A DNA stretch of 48,241 nucleotides from an uncultured Dehalococcoidia bacterium (GTDB lineage Bacteria; Chloroflexota; Dehalococcoidia; Lucifugimonadales; Lucifugimonadaceae): positions 1-48,241 of the forward strand of contig CAJXEJ010000014.1 of the NCBI GenBank assembly GCA_913052475.1, written 5' to 3'. Below, one piece after another: positions 42,213 to 48,241 of the stretch (position 1 is the stretch's first letter; the number at the start of each line of letters is the position of its first letter). The notes beneath the pieces are model-generated. The model saw nothing but the letters and a program-made list of their open reading frames with translations, was not told where the DNA came from and searched no databases. The translations under genes and the position numbers were made by a program.

Positions 42213-43274
42213 CTAGTTTCCTGCTGCCTGAGTTGCAAGAGCGGCTTGCATCATCGCCCGTGCGTAGCCAACAGTGTACGCAAATCCGGTGTAGGTCGTT
42301 GCTGATATACCAGCGAACGGGAACTCGGTGTCGGAATCGTTTTCGGGTGGGTGTTCGGGGTAGATCAACCGTGGGTACTTTTGGCGTACCAGCTCGCTCA
42401 TCACGGCGAACATATCGACCTGGCCCTCGTCGATCCACACCTCGGTGTAGTCGAGGTTTGGAGTGCGAGTGACGACGTTGCGGAAATGAACATGATTGAT
42501 CTGATCCCGCTCACCGAAGTACCGACATACCTCGACCGGATCGTGCCCAAGCTCTCGTGTTACGCCGCAGTCGAAGGTTATCCCGTTGTAGGGGCTTGGA
42601 ACGATGTTTGTGAGCTTTTTCCAGCCTTCAACCGTGCTCATGATTTGACCGCTACCACGACTGATCGGCGCTGGAGGATCATTTGGATGCAACGCGAGTC
42701 GTACATTTGCCTCTTCTGCTGCCGGAACGACGGCTTTCAGGTAGTACGTGACGTTGCCCCACATTTCGTCAAGTGAATGAGCTGTCTTGCCCTGCAACGG
42801 TGGTAAATCTTTGATGCGGTCGTTGTTAAAGTCCATCAAACCCGAACCACCGCGACCCGGAACAACCTTGTACCCCTCGACGATGCGGTGGGCGTAGAAG
42901 TTGTACTCCATGACCGGCAAGCCCTGACGACCGGCGACCTGAATTGCCTTGATGATCGTTTCAATATTTTCGTCCCGACCATCTTCGCCGAATATCGTTT
43001 CGTCAGAAGGACTGAACATGATGTTACGAAGTTCAAGATCAGCCTCGGCGACGCGATCAATGTGACGCTTCAGGTTTTCGTCTGTCCACGTTTCGAGTCC
43101 ACCGGTATCGAGACCGGCCATACTCACGCCTTTGACCCCTAACTGCTTAACCCGACGAAGCGATCGATCGGTGAGGTCGTCCAAAAACAGGGTTAGTGTC
43201 GGGGTATCGCTCGACTCAAGCCAGTGTCCCTGACTTTTGATCGAATCGTGGATTCCTACCTTGTCGTAAATCAT
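42213..43274 (-). CDS. uxuA: Mannonate dehydratase (UxuA)-like TIM-barrel enzyme
   Basis: A 353-residue protein. Landmarks of UxuA-type D-mannonate dehydratase are LALHPNDPP near residues 193-201 (H196), FDCGVTRELG near 235-244 (C236), INHVHFRNV near 259-267 (H261, H263) and YPEHPP near 305-310. The xylose-isomerase-like barrel binds a divalent metal through these. It would convert D-mannonate to 2-keto-3-deoxygluconate. Some relatives have other sugar acids, so specificity is inferred. It is preceded by a sulfatase gene and followed by a bicupin gene with short spacings, suggesting breakdown of a sulfated uronic or aldonic saccharide. Confidence 0.78.
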   Translation of the reverse strand: MIYDKVGIHDSIKSQGHWLESSDTPTLTLFLDDLTDRSLRRVKQLGVKGVSMAGLDTGGLETWTDENLKRHIDRVAEADLELRNIMFSPSDETIFGEDGRDENIETIIKAIQVAGRQGLPVMEYNFYAHRIVEGYKVVPGRGGSGLMDFNNDRIKDLPPLQGKTAHSLDEMWGNVTYYLKAVVPAAEEANVRLALHPNDPPAPISRGSGQIMSTVEGWKKLTNIVPSPYNGITFDCGVTRELGHDPVEVCRYFGERDQINHVHFRNVVTRTPNLDYTEVWIDEGQVDMFAVMSELVRQKYPRLIYPEHPPENDSDTEFPFAGISATTYTGFAYTVGYARAMMQAALATQAAGN

Positions 43275-43323
43275 TCATTCATTCCTATCGGTGCCAACAA
43301 ATCAGGTTTCGATGTCAGCCCAC

Positions 43324-44691
43324 TTAAACCATTCCGTGTGCGACGTACTCGTAGTCGGCTGAGGCGTAGTCGTCTTCCCACCGTTTCTCGATTCCGGCGC
43401 GCCAGTTCTCTGCGAGCGCTTTCAATTCGGCCGTTATCTCTGGTTCAGAATCGGCATGATTGGTCGATTCGGCAGGATCAGATTCGACATCGGAAAGATG
43501 CACATCAGCGATCGGCTCTGTGTTTTCAACCAACTGCCCATTGAGGACAAGTTTCCACTTCCCACGACGCACCGCCGTCTGGCCTTCCATCTCCCAGAAG
43601 ATTGGTCGCTCCTGAAGGTCGTTTCCCTCAACCACATGCGAAAGCACACTCGTGCCGTCAAGTTCGTACTGCGACGAATCCACCCCAACTGCCTCAAGAA
43701 CTGTCGGAACGATGTCCATCGAAGCACACGACTGATCGCTCACCTGCTCGGGTGGAATACGAGCTGGCCAGCTCATAATCGCTGGCTCCTTCACTCCGCC
43801 ATCAAACAGGCTGAACTTGTGCCCTTTCAGGCCTCCGGAAGTTCCGCCGTAGTAAGGATCCTGTGCACCATCGAGCCAGTTTCGCGATTCGCGTGATGGT
43901 CCGTTGTCGGAGGTGAACACCGAAAGCGTGTTGTCGGTTAGTCTCAGGCGATCGAGTTCGTCTCGAATGCTCGCTATAGCGTCGTCGACTGCACTAATCA
44001 TTGCAGCCATTACCTGGCGATCCCACGGCAGATCGGCGAAGCGATCCATATACTCCTGTGGTGCGTGCATCGGATAGTGAGGAGCGTTGAACGGCACGTA
44101 GAGGAAGAACGGCTTGTCCGACTTACTCATCTCCCGGATGTACTCGATCGCTTTCTTGGCGATTAACTCGGTGAAATACTCGCCATTGCGCCAGATCTCC
44201 TCGTTGTCTTCCCACAAATCGTGTGTGGGATTGAGGCTGGGACCGGGTCGATTGGCTCCCCAGTAGTAGATATGCGAATAGAAATCGATACAGCCCGCCA
44301 TGAACCCGAACGTCTTCTCGAATCCGTGAACACCAGGTCGTGAATCTTCAGCCAAGCCTAGGTGCCACTTGCCTGTGAGTGCCGTCTGATAACCCTCTTT
44401 CTTGAGCATTGTGGCGAGAGTTGGCGTACTGGCCGGCAGACCCGTAGCGGTTCTGTGACCTCGCAGGATCGATCGGACCCCGGCGTTTCCCGGATACCGA
44501 CCCGAAAGCAGTGCCGCACGTGAAGGCGAACACACCGGACTGTTGGAATACCAGTTCGTAAACCTGACTCCATCGCTAGCCATCCGGTCAAGAGTCGGTG
44601 TGCGAAAATCGGTTGCACCCATGCAGGAAAGGTCGCCATAGCCCTGATCATCGGTCAAATAGACGATCACATTCGGTCGCGAGTCAGCCAT
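43324..44691 (-). CDS. Type I (formylglycine) sulfatase
   Basis: A 455-residue arylsulfatase-superfamily enzyme. Metal ligands D14 and D15 (TDDQGYGD). The formylglycine site is C54 in CSPSRAALLSGRYP. GKWHLG, the HYPMH block and the SDNGPS segment with its Asp-Asn ligands follow, and a GLKGHKFSLFDGG lysine. The cysteine-type site requires a formylglycine-generating enzyme. No signal peptide is visible: it begins MADSRPNVIVYL, so the enzyme appears cytoplasmic. It leads an operon with the UxuA-like and bicupin genes, consistent with desulfation of an imported saccharide or sugar acid. Ordinary length for the family. Confidence 0.92.
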   Translation of the reverse strand: MADSRPNVIVYLTDDQGYGDLSCMGATDFRTPTLDRMASDGVRFTNWYSNSPVCSPSRAALLSGRYPGNAGVRSILRGHRTATGLPASTPTLATMLKKEGYQTALTGKWHLGLAEDSRPGVHGFEKTFGFMAGCIDFYSHIYYWGANRPGPSLNPTHDLWEDNEEIWRNGEYFTELIAKKAIEYIREMSKSDKPFFLYVPFNAPHYPMHAPQEYMDRFADLPWDRQVMAAMISAVDDAIASIRDELDRLRLTDNTLSVFTSDNGPSRESRNWLDGAQDPYYGGTSGGLKGHKFSLFDGGVKEPAIMSWPARIPPEQVSDQSCASMDIVPTVLEAVGVDSSQYELDGTSVLSHVVEGNDLQERPIFWEMEGQTAVRRGKWKLVLNGQLVENTEPIADVHLSDVESDPAESTNHADSEPEITAELKALAENWRAGIEKRWEDDYASADYEYVAHGMV

Positions 44692-44977
44692 TCGTTTCGT
44701 TCCTCATCAGTAGTTTCCGCAACATTGTGTTCACTTCAACGAAGCGAAAGCCTATCGGAAGTTTTGTGGAAACGGGCGACGATTCACCCAGTGATGCTGC
44801 GATCAATAGATTTCCGAAGAAGGGGGGCGAGTGAGAACGGAATTTTTGCGATACTCGCCAGATACAACATTGAATCGAATTCTGATCTGGCGCACCAACT
44901 GAGGGAGAGCCGACATCTCTGTCACTGTGACAGCATCGGCATCGAGGGACACCCAAAATGTCCAATACCGAATTAGG
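44692..44977. promoter_or_regulatory. Divergent promoter region between the sulfatase and a decayed flavodoxin gene
   Basis: The region carries a 15-base palindrome CTGTCACTGTGACAG (44919-44933), perfect in seven base pairs around one base, which looks like an operator for a dimeric repressor. It lies about 45 bases before the decayed flavodoxin start and 230 before the sulfatase start. No gene is seen here. Confidence 0.45.
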
Positions 44978-45383
44978 ATGGATTTTTCCGATCTTTCGGC
45001 TCTCATTTTCAACTGCACTCTGAAACCAACCCCGGAGCTTTCTCACACCGAAGACCTCATCAACAACTCCCGGACGGTCATGGAAGCACAGAGTGTTCCG
45101 GTAGAGGTCATCCGCCCTATCGACTACAAAATTACCCACGGTGTGTATTCGGACATGGCCGAGCAGGGTTGGCTAAGCAGGATCTTGGTCGTCGTAACTC
45201 GATGAGGGTTCAGGTGGACCGGAAAACGATTTCACCAACCGGAACACGACGTTCATGGCATAGAATCTCATGCACTTCGCAAGGATGATCAAAGATGCTG
45301 GCAGTGTACCCGCCCACGGTAATCAGCGATCGAAGTGGGATGCTGGTGCAGGGTACGGTCATCTGAATCCTGAATATCGCTAG
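44978..45383 (+). pseudogene. Decayed flavodoxin-family (FMN reductase-like) gene with internal deletion
   Basis: An ATG at 44978 opens a well-preserved N-terminus: MDFSDLSALIFNCTLKP, then PELSHTEDLINNSR and THGVYSDMAEQGW. This matches flavodoxin-family proteins that continue with a long FMN-binding core. Here the core, roughly 90-100 codons, is missing. After a disordered join near 45175-45200 the frame resumes with GGPENDFTNRNTTFMA, a TAG at 45261-45263 where the family normally has Trp (the MTWNLMH segment), then NLMHFARMIKDAG and HGNQRSKWDAG to a TAG at 45381-45383. Deletion plus stop make it inactive. A second start upstream at 44927 is less likely. Family recall only, not a search. Confidence 0.72.
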
Positions 45384-45394
45384 TCAATCTACGT

Positions 45395-46504
45395 TTACCC
45401 TGAAGCAACAATTAATTTTCGCTCCTGCGTGAACTTTTCGAGCAATTCCTGATCGGGTTCAGGAAGTCCGTTTTCATACGGCATCATCGTCTGCCGATCT
45501 GTGAGTTCGACCTCGGGTTGACCGAGGTCGCGTGTGTAAAATCGAGAAGACGGGAACAGGTCGCCTGGATAAACGAAGTTCGGTAATGTAGCCAGTTCCA
45601 CGCACACAGCCGATCCGACTGCGCTCTCTAGCATCCCGCCGACCCACACTGGCACGCCAGCGTTCTGGCATATGTCGTGAATCCGAACGGAGTTAGCCAA
45701 TCCGCCGACCCGGCCCGGCTTGATGTTCACGTATTCGCAGGCTTTGATCGAAAGCGCCTGTTCGACCACTCTCGGACTGGTAACCGATTCGTCAAGGCAG
45801 ATCGGCGTATCGATCGATCGAGCCAGTTCAGCGTGATCAAGAATGTCGTCGTGCGCCAGCGGTTGCTCAATGAATTCGAGATTGAACTTGTCGATTTCCC
45901 GAAACATGTCGAGATCGTCGAGCGTGTAACCAGAATTGCAATCGATATGGAATTTCTCGTTCGGAAAAGCCGAGCGAACCGCTCTCAGCATATCGACATC
46001 CCATTCGCGAGCGACTTTGAGTTTCACACGTGGGAAACCAGCACCGATTGCAGTGTGGATGTTTCCAAGCAACATGTCGAACGAATCCTGAATCCCAAAG
46101 TCGGCACCCGCCTGAACTTCCCGAGGTGTGCCGCCTAATAGTTCATGAAGTGGGCGATTCTGGATCTTCGACTCGAGCGTCCACCAGACAATTTCGAGTG
46201 CAGCCTTGGCGAACTGGTTGCCTTTGAAAACCGATAGCGCGTTCGAAACGTTTTCGGCGGACTCAAATTCCTGCCCAACGACGCGAGGAGCGAAGTACTC
46301 GGACACGTTGAGGAATACGCCTGCTGCTCCCTCTGGACTGTAGGAAGGCATCTGCAGAGGAGTCGATTCCGACCATGACGTATGATCGCCACTGGTAGCT
46401 TTCACAAGTACCGAATGTATGTCGTAATCCGCGCCGTACGCCGTTCGCCACGGATAGATCAAAGGCATGGCGACGTGGAAGATTTCGAGGGAATTTATTT
46501 TCAT
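45395..46504 (-). CDS. Enolase-superfamily OSBS/N-succinylamino acid racemase-like enzyme
   Basis: A 369-residue MLE-subgroup enzyme. The catalytic K161-x-K163 (VKLKVA), metal ligands D188 (IDCNSGYT), E213 (FIEQPL) and D238 (CLDES) and the opposing K262 (NIKPGRVGGL) are all present, as is GGMLESAVGSA near the C-terminus. This set fits o-succinylbenzoate synthase (MenC type 2) and N-succinylamino acid racemases. No other menaquinone genes are in the window, so the racemase side or another member of the group is as likely. It lies next to a DHA2-type exporter gene on the same strand. Confidence 0.85.
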   Translation of the reverse strand: MKINSLEIFHVAMPLIYPWRTAYGADYDIHSVLVKATSGDHTSWSESTPLQMPSYSPEGAAGVFLNVSEYFAPRVVGQEFESAENVSNALSVFKGNQFAKAALEIVWWTLESKIQNRPLHELLGGTPREVQAGADFGIQDSFDMLLGNIHTAIGAGFPRVKLKVAREWDVDMLRAVRSAFPNEKFHIDCNSGYTLDDLDMFREIDKFNLEFIEQPLAHDDILDHAELARSIDTPICLDESVTSPRVVEQALSIKACEYVNIKPGRVGGLANSVRIHDICQNAGVPVWVGGMLESAVGSAVCVELATLPNFVYPGDLFPSSRFYTRDLGQPEVELTDRQTMMPYENGLPEPDQELLEKFTQERKLIVASG

Positions 46505-46589
46505 TTAGGCAGCTTACGTGATGCGGTATCTCATGAGCGGTGAGACAAGGTCGTCCGCACGGGCTGGGGACCTAGAGACTACCGGGTAG

Positions 46590-48071
46590 CTACTCCGACA
46601 GGTCTGTCCGTTTCGGCTTCGTGACAATCGCCAATGCAAGCCCAATTAGTGAGAATACAGTCACGAGCACGTAGGCGTATTTCCAGCCGTTCATAAACGA
46701 CGCGCTGGCAGCCGCATCGCCCGTGATTTTATTCAGCGGTATATCGAATCCATCGGCAACCATCACACCCACTACAACTGCAGAAGCAATTGCCTGGCCA
46801 GCAACGTTTCCAACATTCCTTGTCAGATTCGTAAGTGCCCCGACAACTCCGAACGATTCCGTTGGAACACTGCCAAGGATCGTGCTGTTATTCGGTACGC
46901 CCCACAGCCCCATCGCGAGGCCGTTTATCAACAGGACGACCGAGATGATCCAGAACGGCGTATCGGCCGTGAAACTCATTAACGCCAATGCGGTTACAAC
47001 CAGCATCGAGAAGCCAACGATCGTGAAAGGACGTTCCCCTATTCGGTCTCCCATTCGACCCGACGAACTGGCAGCAACTGCCATCCCGAGCGATGTGAGA
47101 AACAGGATTCCTCCGGCAATCGCTTCCCCGATATCACGCAAACTGATCAGATAGATCGGCATTAGGAATCTAACAGTTGTGGTTCCCAAAAAGCCGAGGA
47201 ATCGCGTTGCCACGGCCATCGAAAAGACGAGGTTCTTGAACATGCGTAATTGGAGCATCGGAGAATCCGACTTGAGCTCCCACCACACGAAGAATCCGAA
47301 CAGTACGACCGCCGAAGCAACACCGCCAAGAATCAGCGGTGAGACGATGGCTACGCCAAACGGATTGTTGATCAGGATTACTACGACGATGATGGTTAAA
47401 CCAGAAACAATCGCACCAACCCAGTCGAACGACGGCCGCGCTCCCGTCCGCTGCTGGCTGACCTGTTTTTCATCGAGGATGAAGAACGCAGCGATAAAGG
47501 CGATACCGATCGGTATGGTCAACATCAGGAACAGCGCTTCCCACGGCAGGAACTGAAGAACCAACCCGGCGATTACAGGACCAGTTGCTCCACCTACTGC
47601 GACCGAGGTTGTCTGTGCCCCGATCGCTTTCCCTCGCTCGTGCGGCGGGAAGACTGAAAGCACCATGGCGGTACCAACCGACTGACCCATCGAGTTACCG
47701 ACCGCCGTAACGATTCTTGCGAGAATCAGCAATCCGAAGCTTGGAGCGAATGCGGTGAATACCGATCCACCAGCAAAAAGAGTCAGTCCCATAAGGTGAA
47801 CTTTTCGCCGGCCAATGATGTCGGCCATCCTGCCCATAGGCATCATGAACGCGCTGATAGTCAGACCCTGAACAATTACGATCCACGAAGCCGAGCGAAG
47901 TGTTACACCAAACGTTTCAGCGATCTGAACGAGTGCGATGAACACCATCCCCATGCTTGCGACCATTGTGAAGAAAGCAATACCAATGGCGGCAAATGCT
48001 TTCCATTTATTGGCGTCAAGAGGATGCGGTTGGTCGGTTGGGTTTACCTGCGGTTCGGTTGCCTCGTTCAA
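46590..48071 (-). CDS. MFS transporter of the DHA2 (EmrB/QacA) family
   Basis: A 493-residue major-facilitator protein with about fourteen spans. Motif A reads GRMADIIGRRKVH near residues 80-92 and motif C-like GVVGALTNLTRNVGN lies later. The soluble N-terminal 22 residues are polar. DHA2 proteins export drugs, metabolites or organic acids in exchange for protons. TTG start at 48071 follows a stop codon by overlap of the frame preceding it. It precedes the racemase-like gene by 85 bases on the same strand, so they may be co-transcribed. The substrate is unknown. Confidence 0.88.
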   Translation of the reverse strand: MNEATEPQVNPTDQPHPLDANKWKAFAAIGIAFFTMVASMGMVFIALVQIAETFGVTLRSASWIVIVQGLTISAFMMPMGRMADIIGRRKVHLMGLTLFAGGSVFTAFAPSFGLLILARIVTAVGNSMGQSVGTAMVLSVFPPHERGKAIGAQTTSVAVGGATGPVIAGLVLQFLPWEALFLMLTIPIGIAFIAAFFILDEKQVSQQRTGARPSFDWVGAIVSGLTIIVVVILINNPFGVAIVSPLILGGVASAVVLFGFFVWWELKSDSPMLQLRMFKNLVFSMAVATRFLGFLGTTTVRFLMPIYLISLRDIGEAIAGGILFLTSLGMAVAASSSGRMGDRIGERPFTIVGFSMLVVTALALMSFTADTPFWIISVVLLINGLAMGLWGVPNNSTILGSVPTESFGVVGALTNLTRNVGNVAGQAIASAVVVGVMVADGFDIPLNKITGDAAASASFMNGWKYAYVLVTVFSLIGLALAIVTKPKRTDLSE

Positions 48072-48183
48072 GCAGAAACGCTCGAGTCGGGCATTCGATC
48101 AGAATTAGGCATGGGCGACATACTACTCCCGCCCGGCTGTGAAAACGCAAGCAATCTGGCGTCCCACCCTGATACGCGACCGC

Positions 48184-48241
48184 CTATGTTGTATGTTGCT
48201 CGATCCATTCGAGACCGAACTCGAAGCCGAACCCGGGAGCG
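48184..48241 (-). CDS. C-terminal end of a gene running off the right edge, probably an enolase-superfamily enzyme
   Basis: The last 58 bases read on the minus strand as APGFGFEFGLEWIEQHTT and a TAG at 48184-48186. The PGxGFE...WI pattern resembles the closing residues of mandelate racemase/muconate lactonising enzymes (compare PGLGIEID near the end of the dehydratase at 16318). Only 18 residues are visible, so this is tentative. It is upstream of the transporter on the same strand, 112 bases away. Confidence 0.45.
   Translation of the reverse strand, partial: APGFGFEFGLEWIEQHTT

Noticed and set aside
44684-45139. A 151-codon open frame on the minus strand upstream of the sulfatase
   Set aside because: It overlaps the well-preserved start of the decayed flavodoxin gene on the other strand and its translation has no recognisable pattern.
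17782-45263. Amber codon reassignment or read-through as an explanation for in-frame TAG codons
   Set aside because: TAG is used as the normal stop of many intact genes here, and most interrupted genes also have frameshifts, TAA stops or deletions, so decay is the simpler explanation.
1-48241. CRISPR arrays, tRNA genes, insertion sequences, prophage or toxin-antitoxin pairs
   Set aside because: None with convincing repeats, folds or signature proteins was found on either strand by eye; short tRNAs could still be missed.

Overview
The window looks like chromosome from a free-living marine bacterium of the Chloroflexota, most plausibly of the SAR202/Dehalococcoidia type. This is an inference from gene content, not from a marker gene: a Chloroflexi-style DnaD protein with a DnaC-like loader, several enolase-superfamily and SMP-30 enzymes, a sulfatase, a neutral-ceramidase-like fold, an FG-GAP/ASPIC lipoprotein and many lipoproteins with a C-G-S/C-G-G lipobox. 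No rRNA, tRNA, CRISPR array, phage module or transposase was seen.

Layout. 1-2.7 kb: replication-initiation cluster (DnaD, tandem-AAA+ helicase loader, HIT protein) with overlapping genes. 2.9-6.3 kb (minus): GH4 glycosidase, zinc-type dehydrogenase and a ceramidase-like protein that has lost its active-site residues. 6.4-16.2 kb: a frameshifted SMP-30 pseudogene beside its intact paralogue, then a plus-strand run gluconolactonase, rpiB, tal, pgi, DUF2090-like aldolase, HAD phosphatase, gnd and a small unknown, facing a gluconokinase-type FGGY kinase. Together they can carry a sugar through lactone, gluconate and 6-phosphogluconate into the pentose phosphate pathway without glucose-6-phosphate dehydrogenase. 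16.3-17.5 kb: sugar-acid dehydratase. 18.1-20.9 kb: three-gene proton-translocating transhydrogenase (pntAA-pntAB-pntB), which could exchange reducing equivalents between NADH and NADPH.

21.2-22.7 kb: two overlapping nucleoside-sugar-epimerase-like genes, one degenerate. 22.7-26.5 kb: a wrecked nuclease-like lipoprotein gene followed by five paralogous small lipoproteins of a family I do not recognise, with a shared Cys pair; this is the best candidate for something undescribed. 26.7-33.0 kb: complete family-5 ABC importer (binding lipoprotein divergent from permease-permease-ATPase-ATPase). 33.2-40.9 kb: FG-GAP/ASPIC lipoprotein, SMP-30 protein, DUF362 protein, small unknown, epimerase and an NnrS-like membrane protein. 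41-48.2 kb (minus): bicupin, mannonate-dehydratase-like enzyme, sulfatase, MenC/NSAR-like enolase and DHA2 transporter, with decayed GNAT and flavodoxin genes between them; the right edge carries the tail of another gene.

A striking overall property is the number of decayed genes: five clear ones in 48 kb (SMP-30, an unknown 90-codon gene, nuclease-like lipoprotein, GNAT, flavodoxin). Four were found by reading intergenic DNA in several frames. They carry mixtures of frameshifts, stops and deletions, which argues for real gene erosion, although assembly errors cannot be excluded from sequence alone.
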